Shown piece by piece: positions 15,718-24,036 of a stretch of 39,141 nt of DNA. The notes beneath the pieces are model-generated. The model was not told the origin of the DNA. It saw only the letters and a list, made by a program, of their open reading frames with translations, and did no database searches. The DNA is from Paraburkholderia sp. C35 (GTDB lineage: Bacteria; Pseudomonadota; Gammaproteobacteria; Burkholderiales; Burkholderiaceae), in NCBI RefSeq assembly GCF_003121405.1, contig NZ_QBUY01000087.1, positions 1-39,141 of the forward strand, given 5' to 3'. A program made the translations under genes and the position numbers. Position 1 is the first letter of the stretch. Each line of letters starts with the position of its first letter.

Positions 15718-16692
15718 ATGAACAAAGCGATGACCCATCACGTCGAATCCGAAGCGCCGGAAGCGTCCGACCTGTCCGACGCGCCCGAAGTCGAAACCGT
15801 GCGCAGCAAGCCCGCCGCGCGCCCCGCAAACGGCGCGGCCGTGCCGCCGCCGCCCGCCGACAGCATCGGTTTGCCGAGCACGCTGCTCGACATCACGCCG
15901 CAACAAGCCGGCACGCAGACGCTGTTGCGCGGCCTCGCGATTCTCGAAGCCGCTGCTGCGGGCGTACGTGATCTGCGCACCTTCGGCGCCGCGCTCGGCA
16001 CGACGCGCAGCACCACGCACCGTCTGGTCAGCAGCCTCGTGCAGGCGCGCTATCTGCGTCAGGTGCAGGGCGGCTATCTGCTCGGCCCGAAGCTGATCGA
16101 ACTCGGCACGATCGCGCTCGAACAGATGCCGCTCACGACAGTCGCGCGTCCGCATCTGGCGTCGCTCGCCGAACTCACGCACGACACGATTCACCTCGGC
16201 GTGCGCGACGGCGACGACGTGCTCTACATCGACAAGATTCCCGGCACGCGCGGCCTCGAAATGCGCTCGCGCGTCGGCCACCGGATGCCGCTGGCATCGA
16301 CGGGTATCGGCAAGGCGATGATGCTCGACCTCGGCCCGGACCAGTGGCAGTCGCTGTTCGACGCGTCGCGCCGTGCGCTCGCGGGCGTCAGCTTCAAGCC
16401 CGACAACCGGCCCGACCAGCAGACCTTCATGCAGCGCATGACGAACTATTCGGCGGGCGGCTTCACGTTCGACCTCGAAGAAAACGAAGCGTCGATCCGC
16501 TGCGTGGCGGCGCCCGTGCGCGATGCGTCGGGTTCGATCGTCGCGGCGCTGTCGGTGGCGAGCACCATTCCGTACATGTCGCTCGAACGCATGGACGAAC
16601 TGATTCCCGTCGTGCAGCGCGAAGCGCGCGCGATTTCGGAAGAACTGGGCTGGCGTGTTCCGCAACCGACTACCCGCAGGATCAAACGATGA
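15718..16692 (+). CDS. IclR-family transcriptional regulator of the sugar cluster
   Basis: The protein (324 residues from ATG 15718) has a disordered, Ala/Pro-rich N-terminal extension of about 65 residues. An IclR winged helix-turn-helix follows (GLAILEAAAAGVRDLRTFGAALGTTRSTTHRLVSSLV). The IclR effector domain starts near 125 (VARPHLASLAELTHDTIHLGVRDGDDVLYIDKIPG) and contains the usual STGIGKAMM and YSAGGFTFDLEENEASIRCVAAPVRD motifs. The family responds to small metabolites, here plausibly an aldonate or 2-keto-3-deoxy acid. Its stop overlaps the dgoK start (ATGA), so it is the first gene of the cluster. Start choice is uncertain: TTG 15706 and ATG 15730 are in frame and no Shine-Dalgarno decides. 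The N-terminal extension is longer than in most family members. Confidence 0.92.
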   Translation: MNKAMTHHVESEAPEASDLSDAPEVETVRSKPAARPANGAAVPPPPADSIGLPSTLLDITPQQAGTQTLLRGLAILEAAAAGVRDLRTFGAALGTTRSTTHRLVSSLVQARYLRQVQGGYLLGPKLIELGTIALEQMPLTTVARPHLASLAELTHDTIHLGVRDGDDVLYIDKIPGTRGLEMRSRVGHRMPLASTGIGKAMMLDLGPDQWQSLFDASRRALAGVSFKPDNRPDQQTFMQRMTNYSAGGFTFDLEENEASIRCVAAPVRDASGSIVAALSVASTIPYMSLERMDELIPVVQREARAISEELGWRVPQPTTRRIKR

Positions 16693-17726
16693 CTCAGACG
16701 GGCTCGACGCTGTCCGTGGAATCCGTGCAGCCGGCGCAAGCATCCAAACCTACACTGCTCGCGCTCGACTGGGGCACGACTTCGCTGCGCGCGTATCTGT
16801 GCGACGCGAACGGCGCCGTGCTGGACACGCGCGCTTCGACGGCGGGCATCATGAATCTGCCGCGCCCGGCAGCCGAAGGCGGCTTCGACGCGGCCTTCGA
16901 TGCCGTCGTCGGCGCGTGGCTCGACAGCGCGCCTGATCTGCCTGTGATCGCAGCGGGGATGGTCGGCAGCGCGCAAGGCTGGAAAGAAGCGCCGTACGTG
17001 AATGCGCCCGCGAGCGCCGACGCGCTGGTCGATGGCATCGTGCGCGTGCAGACGGCGCGCGGCGTGCCGCTGAACATCGTGCCCGGCGTGCTGCAGAACG
17101 GCGAACTGCCGAACGTGATGCGCGGCGAAGAGACGCAGATTTTCGGCGCGCTGGCGTGCGCGGAACCAGCGGCAGCGGGCAAGAGCGTGCTGATCGGCTT
17201 GCCCGGCACGCACGCGAAGTGGGTGATGGTGCGCGATGCGCAGATCGAACGCTTCGACACGTTCATGACGGGCGAAGTGTTCGCAGCGCTGTCCGAGCAC
17301 ACGATTCTCGGCCGCACCATGGTCACGCCCGACACGCCCGACACCGACGCTTTCTTGCGCGGCGTGCGCGTCGCGCGCGACAAGGGCCGCGCCGGCGTAC
17401 TCGCCACCATTTTCAGCACGCGCACGCTCGGTCTCACCGGCCAACTGGCGCGTGAACAGCAACCCGATTACCTGTCCGGCCTGCTGATCGGCCACGAACT
17501 GAGCGGCCTCGAAGCGGCGCTCGCGCAACAGCAATCGACGCTCGCGGGCAACGCGCTGCAACTGATCGGCAACGAAGCGCTGTGCGAGCGTTACCGGCTC
17601 GCGCTGGCGCAGTTTGGCTGCCAGCAGGCCGAACTCGTTAAGCAGGCGACCGAGCGCGGCTTGTGGCGCATCGCGGCGCAAGCGGGTCTTGTCAGCGAGG
17701 CGTCCGGCGCCGCGCAGGCGACCTGA
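16689..17726 (+). CDS. dgoK: 2-dehydro-3-deoxygalactonokinase
   Basis: The 345-residue kinase phosphorylates 2-keto-3-deoxy-D-galactonate at C6 with ATP. The N-terminal ALDWGTTSLRAYL is the phosphate-binding loop of the ASKHA-fold DgoK family. IAAGMVGSAQGWKEAPYV, VLQNGELPNVMRGEETQIFGAL and IGLPGTHAKWV are further DgoK landmarks. About 20 extra N-terminal residues precede the fold. Length is somewhat above E. coli DgoK (292). The ATG overlaps the regulator stop by four bases, and the aldolase that uses its product is next. Confidence 0.93.
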   Translation: MTQTGSTLSVESVQPAQASKPTLLALDWGTTSLRAYLCDANGAVLDTRASTAGIMNLPRPAAEGGFDAAFDAVVGAWLDSAPDLPVIAAGMVGSAQGWKEAPYVNAPASADALVDGIVRVQTARGVPLNIVPGVLQNGELPNVMRGEETQIFGALACAEPAAAGKSVLIGLPGTHAKWVMVRDAQIERFDTFMTGEVFAALSEHTILGRTMVTPDTPDTDAFLRGVRVARDKGRAGVLATIFSTRTLGLTGQLAREQQPDYLSGLLIGHELSGLEAALAQQQSTLAGNALQLIGNEALCERYRLALAQFGCQQAELVKQATERGLWRIAAQAGLVSEASGAAQAT

Positions 17727-17769
17727 ACGGCGAGCCGAACTCGCACGCGACGAATCCAAAGGAAAAGTC

Positions 17770-18450
17770 ATGCAACTCGATCTGAATCTCCCTGCTCCGT
17801 ATCAGCCGCACGCCGGCCTGATGGCCGCGTTCGAAGCGTGTCCGCTGGTCGCGATCCTGCGCGGCATCACGCCCGCTGACGCTGCCGATCACGGCCGCGC
17901 GCTGTACGAAGCCGGTTTTCGCATTCTCGAAGTGCCGCTCAACTCGCCGAATCCGTTCGACAGCATCGCGGCGATCCGCCAGGCGCTGCCCGCCGATGCC
18001 ATCATCGGCGCGGGCACGGTGCTGCGCGGCGATCTCGTGCACGACGTGAAAGCGGCAGGCGGCGAACTGATCGTGATGCCGCACAGCGACCCCGAAGTCG
18101 TGACGACGGCGAAATCGCTCGCGATGGCATGCGCGCCGGGCGTCGCCACGCCGACGGAAGCGTTCCTCGCGCTGAAGAACGGCGCGGACGTGCTGAAGAT
18201 GTTTCCCGCCGAGCAACTCGGCTGTCAGGTCGTGAAGGCATGGCGCGCGGTGATTCACAAGGATGTGCCGCTGCTGCCCGTCGGCGGGATTGCGCCGGAC
18301 AACATGGGACCGTTCCTCAGCGCAGGCGCGAACGGTTTCGGCCTCGGTTCGGCGCTGTACAAACCCGGCCAGCCGGCTTCGGCGACGGCTTCGCATGCGA
18401 AGGCGTTCATCAACGGCCTGCGCATCGCGCGCGCGGGCGTGAAGAAATGA
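17770..18450 (+). CDS. dgoA: 2-dehydro-3-deoxy-6-phosphogalactonate aldolase
   Basis: The 226-residue class I aldolase cleaves 2-keto-3-deoxy-6-phosphogalactonate to pyruvate and glyceraldehyde-3-phosphate, the last step of the De Ley-Doudoroff pathway. It is a KDPG/KDPGal TIM barrel with AILRGITP near 28, catalytic Glu54 in RILEVPLNSP, and the Schiff-base Lys143 in GADVLKMFPAEQLG. LLPVGGIAPDNM is the phosphate site. It is assigned to galactonate rather than gluconate metabolism because it adjoins dgoK. An AAAGGAAAAG Shine-Dalgarno precedes ATG 17770. Its stop overlaps the next start (ATGA). Confidence 0.92.
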   Translation: MQLDLNLPAPYQPHAGLMAAFEACPLVAILRGITPADAADHGRALYEAGFRILEVPLNSPNPFDSIAAIRQALPADAIIGAGTVLRGDLVHDVKAAGGELIVMPHSDPEVVTTAKSLAMACAPGVATPTEAFLALKNGADVLKMFPAEQLGCQVVKAWRAVIHKDVPLLPVGGIAPDNMGPFLSAGANGFGLGSALYKPGQPASATASHAKAFINGLRIARAGVKK

Positions 18451-19223
18451 AACGGCTGCAAGGCAAGGTCGCACTGGTGACGGGCGCGGGGCGCGGCATC
18501 GGCGCGGCCATTGCAACGGCGTTCGCGCGCGAAGGCGCGGCGGTCGTGCTCGCGGAGCTGGATATCGAAACCGCCCAGGCGACTGCTTCAGAGATCGCGG
18601 CACTAACCGGCGGCAAGACGCTCGCCGTGCAGACCGATGTGACGCAATCGGCGTCGGTGCAACGCGCGGTGAGCGAAGGCGAAAAAGCGTTCGGCGCGAT
18701 CGATGTGCTGGTGAACAACGCGGGCATCAACGTGTTCTGCGATCCGCTGACGATGACCGACGACGACTGGCGCCGCTGCTTCGCCGTCGATCTCGACGGC
18801 GTGTGGAACGGTTGCCGCGCAGTGTTGCCGGGCATGGTCGAGCGCGGCGCGGGCAGCATCGTGAACATTGCGTCGACACACTCGTTCAAGATCATTCCGG
18901 GCTGCTTTCCGTACCCGGTGGCGAAGCACGGCGTGATCGGCCTGACGCGCGCGCTCGGCATCGAATACGCGCCGCGCAATGTGCGGGTGAATGCGATCGC
19001 GCCGGGCTACATCGAAACGCAGTTGACGCGCGACTGGTGGGATGGCCAGAACGATCCCGCCGCCGCGAAACAGGCGACGCTCGATCTGCAGCCGATGGGC
19101 CGCATCGGCAAGCCGGAAGAAGTGGCGATGACAGCCGTATTCCTCGCATCGGATGAAGCGCCTTTCATCAACGCGAGTTGCATCACGGTCGATGGCGGGC
19201 GCTCGGCGCTTTACCACGACTGA
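18447..19223 (+). CDS. Short-chain dehydrogenase/reductase of the sugar cluster
   Basis: The 258-residue classical SDR has the cofactor motif TGAGRGIG (12-19), NNAG (90-93), catalytic Ser143 and the YxxxK pair Tyr156/Lys160. AELDI after the second strand carries an Asp that favours NAD(H) over NADP(H). The C-terminal DGGRSALYHD ends the fold. Substrate cannot be read from the sequence; a sugar or aldonate oxidation is likely from the operon. It overlaps the aldolase stop by four bases (ATGA) and is followed by a 175-base gap before araF. With the SDR at 23236 the cluster has two candidates for the aldose 1-dehydrogenase step. Confidence 0.9.
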   Translation: MKRLQGKVALVTGAGRGIGAAIATAFAREGAAVVLAELDIETAQATASEIAALTGGKTLAVQTDVTQSASVQRAVSEGEKAFGAIDVLVNNAGINVFCDPLTMTDDDWRRCFAVDLDGVWNGCRAVLPGMVERGAGSIVNIASTHSFKIIPGCFPYPVAKHGVIGLTRALGIEYAPRNVRVNAIAPGYIETQLTRDWWDGQNDPAAAKQATLDLQPMGRIGKPEEVAMTAVFLASDEAPFINASCITVDGGRSALYHD

Positions 19224-19398
19224 GCAGAACACACGCAATAACAAAGCAGTAGCGAAGGAACAGAAAAAGCAGCAAAGCCGTCTCGCAACACGGAGCGGCG
19301 ACGTGAACCGCCTGACGCGCTGGCCGCGTGTGTCGATGGCGGTACAAGAAGACGCGGCCAATACCTTCTCGTTACTCATTAGTCAGGAGACACGCATT

Positions 19399-20397
19399 AT
19401 GAAACGCAGAATTTTCCTCACGCTGGCAGCCGCAGCGACGGCGGTGCTGTTCAACGCACCCGTTGCGCAAGCCGCCGACCCGGTCAAGATCGGCTTCCTC
19501 GTGAAGCAGCCGGAAGAGCCGTGGTTCCAGGACGAGTGGAAGTTCGCCGAAGCCGCTGCGAAGGAAAAGGGCTTCACGCTGGTGAAGATCGGCGCGCCGT
19601 CGGGCGAGAAGGTCATGAGCGCGATCGACAACCTCGCTGCGCAAAAGGCGCAAGGTTTCGTGATCTGCACGCCGGACGTCAAGCTCGGACCGGGCATCGT
19701 CGCGAAGGCGAAGGCTGACGGCCTGAAGATGATGACGGTGGACGACCGTCTCGTCGACGGCGCTGGCAAGCCGATCGAAGCCGTGCCGCACATGGGCATT
19801 TCGGCTTACAACATCGGCAAGCAGGTCGGCGAAGGCATCGCGGCTGAAATCAAGAAGCGCGGCTGGGACATGAAGGACGTCGGCGCCATCGACGTGACGT
19901 ACGAACAGCTGCCGACGGCGCATGACCGCACGGCCGGCGCGACCGACGCGCTGATCGCAGCAGGCTTCCCGAAGGCCAACATCATCGCCGCGCCGCAAGC
20001 GAAGACGGACACGGAAAACGCGTTCAACGCCGCCAACATCGCGCTGACGAAGAACCCGAACTTCAAGCACTGGGTCGCTTACGGCCTGAACGACGAAGCC
20101 GTGCTCGGCGCAGTCCGTGCAGCGGAAGGCCGTGGCTTCAAGGCCGACAACATGATCGGTATCGGCATCGGCGGTTCGGACTCGGCACTGAACGAGTTCA
20201 AGAAGCCGAATCCGACGGGCTTCTATGGCACCGTGATCATCAGCCCGAAGCGCCACGGCGAAGAAACGTCGACGCTGATGTACGACTGGATCACGCAAGG
20301 CAAGGAACCGCCGAAGCTCACGCTGACGACGGGCATGCTGGCCACGCGCGACAACGTCGGCGAAGTGCGTGAAAAGATGGGTCTCGCATCGAAGTAA
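19399..20397 (+). CDS. araF: L-arabinose ABC transporter, periplasmic binding protein
   Basis: The 332-residue protein has a Sec signal peptide (cut after AQA, near residue 25) and a type I periplasmic sugar-binding fold. Its mature N-terminus (VKIGFLVKQPEEPWFQDEWKF) is nearly the same as E. coli AraF. GFVICTPDVKLGPGIVAKA, the GWDMKDVGAI stretch and RAAEGRGFKADNMIGIGIGG also align. Family knowledge says AraF binds L-arabinose and, somewhat more weakly, D-galactose and D-fucose, which fits the galactonate-type genes next to it. An AGGAGA Shine-Dalgarno precedes ATG 19399. Two stable hairpins follow the stop. Confidence 0.95.
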   Translation: MKRRIFLTLAAAATAVLFNAPVAQAADPVKIGFLVKQPEEPWFQDEWKFAEAAAKEKGFTLVKIGAPSGEKVMSAIDNLAAQKAQGFVICTPDVKLGPGIVAKAKADGLKMMTVDDRLVDGAGKPIEAVPHMGISAYNIGKQVGEGIAAEIKKRGWDMKDVGAIDVTYEQLPTAHDRTAGATDALIAAGFPKANIIAAPQAKTDTENAFNAANIALTKNPNFKHWVAYGLNDEAVLGAVRAAEGRGFKADNMIGIGIGGSDSALNEFKKPNPTGFYGTVIISPKRHGEETSTLMYDWITQGKEPPKLTLTTGMLATRDNVGEVREKMGLASK

Positions 20398-20408
20398 GCG
20401 AAGCGAAT

Positions 20409-20474
20409 GCGTGTGAGTCTTTATTAGCAAGATTCACACGCCGCGCGTCCCGTTGCTAGGTGACGGGACGCGCG
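20409..20474 (+). other. Tandem hairpins between araF and araG
   Basis: Hairpin 1 pairs 20409-20419 with 20431-20441 (11 bp, one G-U). Hairpin 2 pairs 20442-20452 with 20464-20474 (11 bp, perfect, CGCGCGTCCCG arm). They abut without spacing and no T-run follows. Such structures often protect the binding-protein message from 3' decay so that it exceeds the transporter; that role is inferred here. Confidence 0.65.
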
Positions 20475-20561
20475 AGTTAGAACGGATCAGAAGCAGAGGG
20501 ACAAGCCATCGTGAATGCTCACAGCAGACACGACGGTTCAATCGAAGTAACAGGAGGCAAA

Positions 20562-22076
20562 GTGTCAGCGACGCTGCGTTTTGACAATATCGGCAAGGTG
20601 TTTCCAGGCGTGCGTGCGCTCGACGGCATCTCTTTCGACGTGCACGCCGGCCAGGTGCATGGCCTGATGGGCGAAAACGGCGCAGGGAAATCGACCCTGC
20701 TGAAGATTCTCGGTGGTGAATATCAGCCGGATTCCGGCCGCGTGATGATCGACGGCAATGAAGTGCGCTTCGCGAATGCGGGCGCGTCGATCGGCGCAGG
20801 GATCGCGGTGATTCACCAGGAACTGCAATACGTGCCGGACCTGACGGTATCCGAAAACCTGCTGCTCGGCCGCTTGCCGAACACAGTCGGTTTCGTGAAG
20901 AAGGGCGATGCGAAGCGCTACGTGCGCGAGCAGCTGCACGCGATGGGCGTCGAACTCGACCCGAACGCGAAGCTGCGCAAGCTCTCGATCGCGCAACGCC
21001 AGATGGTCGAAATCTGCAAGGCGCTGATGCGCAACGCTCGCGTGATCGCGCTCGACGAACCGACCAGTTCGCTATCGCACCGCGAGACGGAAGTGCTGTT
21101 CAAGCTGGTGCGCAATCTGCGCGCCGACAACCGCGCGCTGATCTACATCTCGCACCGCATGGACGAGATCTATCAGCTGTGCGACGCGTGCACGATTTTC
21201 CGCGACGGTCGCAAGGTCGCCTCGCACCCTTCACTGGAAGGCGTGAGCCGCGACACCATCGTGAGCGAAATGGTCGGGCGCGAAATATCGGACATCTACG
21301 GCTACCGCGCGCGTGAACTCGGCGAAGTGCGCTTCTCGGTGAAGAACATCGAAGGCAAACCGCTGACGGAACCGGCGAGTTTCGAAGTGCGGCGCGGTGA
21401 GATCGTCGGCTTCTTTGGTCTGGTTGGCGCAGGCCGCAGCGAACTGATGCACCTGATCTACGGCGACGATCCGAAGAAGGGCGGCGAACTCGTACTCGAT
21501 GGCAAGCCGATCAAGGTGAAGAGCGCGGGCGAAGCGATCCGTCAGGGCATCGTGCTGTGTCCGGAAGACCGCAAGGAAGAAGGCATCGTCGCGATTGCGT
21601 CCGTGGCCGAGAACATCAATATCAGCTGCCGCCGTCATTACCTGAAGGCGGGGCTCTTTCTCGATCGCAAGAAGGAAGCCGAAACGGCTGACCGCTTTAT
21701 CAAGCTGCTGAAGATCAAGACGCCGAGCCGTCGCCAGAAGATCCGCTTCCTGTCGGGCGGTAACCAGCAGAAGGCGATTCTGTCGCGCTGGCTGGCCGAG
21801 CCGGATCTGCGCGTGGTGATTCTCGACGAACCGACGCGCGGTATCGACGTCGGTGCGAAGCACGAAATCTACAACGTGATTTACGAACTGGCCGAGCGCG
21901 GTTGCGCGATCGTGATGATTTCGTCGGAACTGCCGGAAGTGCTGGGCGTGTCCGATCGCATCATCGTGATGCGCCAGGGGCGTATTTCGGGCGAGTTGCC
22001 GCGCAGCGCCGCGACCGAGCAATCGGTGCTGGGCCTCGCGCTGCCGCAGAGTTCGACGACGGCGCAGGCAGCGTGA
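20562..22076 (+). CDS. araG: L-arabinose ABC transporter, ATP-binding protein
   Basis: The protein is a double ATPase of the sugar-import CUT2 class. The first cassette has Walker A GENGAGKST and the signature segment LSIAQRQM with Walker B VIALDEPTSS. The second has a degenerate Walker A (GLVGAGRSELM), as usual in this class, then LSGGNQQKAILSRW and VVILDEPTRGIDVGAKHEIY. It matches E. coli AraG along its length. Start choice: GTG 20562 has an AGGAGG four bases upstream and gives 504 residues, the length of E. coli AraG. GTG 20511 is in frame, has a GAGGGA about 10 bases upstream and would add 17 residues with no family match, so it remains possible. Confidence 0.95.
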   Translation: MSATLRFDNIGKVFPGVRALDGISFDVHAGQVHGLMGENGAGKSTLLKILGGEYQPDSGRVMIDGNEVRFANAGASIGAGIAVIHQELQYVPDLTVSENLLLGRLPNTVGFVKKGDAKRYVREQLHAMGVELDPNAKLRKLSIAQRQMVEICKALMRNARVIALDEPTSSLSHRETEVLFKLVRNLRADNRALIYISHRMDEIYQLCDACTIFRDGRKVASHPSLEGVSRDTIVSEMVGREISDIYGYRARELGEVRFSVKNIEGKPLTEPASFEVRRGEIVGFFGLVGAGRSELMHLIYGDDPKKGGELVLDGKPIKVKSAGEAIRQGIVLCPEDRKEEGIVAIASVAENINISCRRHYLKAGLFLDRKKEAETADRFIKLLKIKTPSRRQKIRFLSGGNQQKAILSRWLAEPDLRVVILDEPTRGIDVGAKHEIYNVIYELAERGCAIVMISSELPEVLGVSDRIIVMRQGRISGELPRSAATEQSVLGLALPQSSTTAQAA

Positions 22077-22176
22077 CGCTGCCTCGCGCCAGATGAAACG
22101 AAAGCCGCAAGACATCTGTAACTGACGGGATCCACAACGGTCCTGTAACCCGTGGGGAACGGGAGGAGTGAACCAA

Positions 22177-23193
22177 ATGCAAGCCAGAGAAAACCTCGCG
22201 CAACAGGCCGCCAAGAGCGCCGCCGATGCGCTGATTCCGCAAGCCAACGACAAGCAGAAGTGGTGGCAGCAGATCACGGAGTACAGCCTGATCGTGATCT
22301 TCGTCGTGATGTTCATCACGATGTCGCTGACCGTCGATCACTTCTTCTCGATCGAAAACATGCTGGGCCTCGCGCTGTCGATCTCGCAGATCGGCATGGT
22401 CGCGTGCACGATGATGTTCTGTCTCGCGTCGCGTGACTTCGACCTGTCGATCGGTTCGACGGTCGCGTTCGCCGGCGTGCTGTGCGCGATGGTGTTGAAC
22501 GCGACGGGCAATACGTTCATCGCGATCATCGCGGCGGTGGTCGCCGGTTCGGTGATCGGCTTCGTGAACGGCGCGGTGATCGCGTATCTGCGCATCAACG
22601 CGCTGATCACGACGCTCGCCACGATGGAAATCGTGCGCGGCCTCGGCTTCATCGTGTCGCACGGTCAGGCTGTGGGCGTGTCGTCGGATACGTTTATCGC
22701 GCTCGGCAGCCTGTCGATGTTCGGCGTGTCGCTCCCCATCTGGGTGACGCTGGTCTGCTTCATCGTGTTCGGCGTGATGCTGAATTCGACGGTGTATGGC
22801 CGTAACACGCTGGCAATCGGCGGCAATCCGGAAGCGTCGCGTCTGGCGGGTATCAATGTGGAACGCACGCGCGTCTACATCTTCCTGATTCAGGGCGCGG
22901 TGACGGCGCTGGCGGGTGTGATCCTGGCGTCGCGTATCACGTCGGGTCAGCCGAATGCAGCGGAAGGCTTCGAGCTGAACGTGATTTCGGCGTGCGTGCT
23001 GGGCGGCGTGTCGCTGCTCGGTGGCCGCGCGACGATCTCGGGCGTGGTGATCGGCGTGCTGATCATGGGCACGGTCGAAAACGTGATGAACCTGATGAAC
23101 ATCGACGCGTTCTATCAGTACCTCGTGCGTGGCGCGATCCTGCTCGCCGCGGTGCTGCTCGACCAGTTGAAGAACCGCGGTTCGCGTGACTGA
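22177..23193 (+). CDS. araH: L-arabinose ABC transporter, permease
   Basis: The 338-residue inner-membrane permease has eight to ten hydrophobic helices starting near residue 40. It contains MMFCLASRDFDLSIGS, INALITTLATMEIVRGL, the FGRNTLAIGGN-like loop (YGRNTLAIGGNPEASRLAGI, the coupling loop to AraG) and ISACVLGGVSLLGG, all conserved with E. coli AraH. ATG 22177 has a GGAGGAG eight bases upstream; a GTG three codons earlier overlaps that Shine-Dalgarno and is less likely. It is separated from araG by 100 bases and completes the importer with AraF and AraG. Confidence 0.95.
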   Translation: MQARENLAQQAAKSAADALIPQANDKQKWWQQITEYSLIVIFVVMFITMSLTVDHFFSIENMLGLALSISQIGMVACTMMFCLASRDFDLSIGSTVAFAGVLCAMVLNATGNTFIAIIAAVVAGSVIGFVNGAVIAYLRINALITTLATMEIVRGLGFIVSHGQAVGVSSDTFIALGSLSMFGVSLPIWVTLVCFIVFGVMLNSTVYGRNTLAIGGNPEASRLAGINVERTRVYIFLIQGAVTALAGVILASRITSGQPNAAEGFELNVISACVLGGVSLLGGRATISGVVIGVLIMGTVENVMNLMNIDAFYQYLVRGAILLAAVLLDQLKNRGSRD

Positions 23194-23235
23194 GATCTCC
23201 CTTAACGTTTGATGCAAGAAGAAGGAAACCGAACG

Positions 23236-24036
23236 ATGTCGTCTCCCGCCAGCGCGAACGCGCGTGAACAACAGAACGTCTACGCGCGCTATCCGAGCCT
23301 CGTGGATCGCACGGTGCTGATCACGGGCGGCGCGACGGGCATCGGCGCATCGTTCGTCGAGCATTTCGTGGCGCAGGGCGCGCGTGTCGCGTTCTTCGAT
23401 ATCGACGAAACGGCGGGCGACGTGCTCGCCGATCAACTCGGCGATTCGCGTCACAAGCCGCTGTTCCTGCGCGCCGATCTGACTGACATCGACGCGTTGA
23501 AGAAGGCCATCGCCGATGTGCGCGCGGCGCTCGGCCCGATCGAAGCGCTGGTCAACAACGCGGCCAACGACAAGCGCCACAAGATCGAAGACGTGACGCC
23601 CGAATCGTTCGACGCGGGTATCGCCGTCAACATTCGTCACCAGTTTTTTGCGGCGCAGGCTGTCGCGGAAGACATGAAAGCGGCGAAGCGCGGCTCGATC
23701 ATCAATCTCGGGTCGATCAGCTGGATGCTGAAGAATGGCGGCTATCCCGTGTACACGCTGGCGAAGGCATCGGTGCAAGGGCTGACGAAGGGTCTCGCAC
23801 GCGATCTCGGTCCGTTCAATATTCGCGTCAATTCGCTGCTGCCGGGCTGGGTGATGACGGAAAAGCAGAAGCGCCTGTGGCTCGACGACGCGGGCCGTCT
23901 CGCGATCAAACAGGGCCAGTGCATCGACGGTGAACTGCTGCCCGAAGACCTCGCGCGCATGGCGCTCTTTCTCGCGGCGGACGATAGCCGCATGCTCACC
24001 GCGCAGGAAGTTATCGTCGATGGAGGCTGGGCATGA
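23236..24036 (+). CDS. SDR aldose 1-dehydrogenase (L-arabinose/D-galactose type)
   Basis: The 266-residue SDR has TGGATGIG (30-37), Asp55 after strand 2 (NAD preference), catalytic Ser160, Tyr173 and Lys177. The segment NNAANDKRHKIEDVTPESFD and the INLGSISWML stretch closely resemble Caulobacter D-xylose 1-dehydrogenase (NDDRHKLADVT, GSISWHL), so an aldose-to-lactone oxidation is the best assignment. Given the AraF importer and the KDGal genes, L-arabinose or D-galactose is the likely substrate. ATG 23236 is preceded by an AAGGAAA Shine-Dalgarno; in-frame TTG/ATG codons 24-27 bases upstream are less likely. Its stop overlaps the lactonase start (ATGA). Confidence 0.9.
   Translation: MSSPASANAREQQNVYARYPSLVDRTVLITGGATGIGASFVEHFVAQGARVAFFDIDETAGDVLADQLGDSRHKPLFLRADLTDIDALKKAIADVRAALGPIEALVNNAANDKRHKIEDVTPESFDAGIAVNIRHQFFAAQAVAEDMKAAKRGSIINLGSISWMLKNGGYPVYTLAKASVQGLTKGLARDLGPFNIRVNSLLPGWVMTEKQKRLWLDDAGRLAIKQGQCIDGELLPEDLARMALFLAADDSRMLTAQEVIVDGGWA

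Noticed and set aside
16344..16688. Upstream extension of dgoK
   Set aside because: The frame is open into the IclR-type gene but matches no kinase sequence; the ATGA overlap start at 16689 is clear.
20511..20561. Longer araG start at GTG 20511
   Set aside because: Possible, but the AGGAGG before GTG 20562 and the 504-residue length favour the shorter form; not fully excluded.
21961..23778. A 605-codon minus-strand frame
   Set aside because: Spans araG, araH and the SDR in antisense; His/Arg/Asp-rich composition marks it as a shadow.
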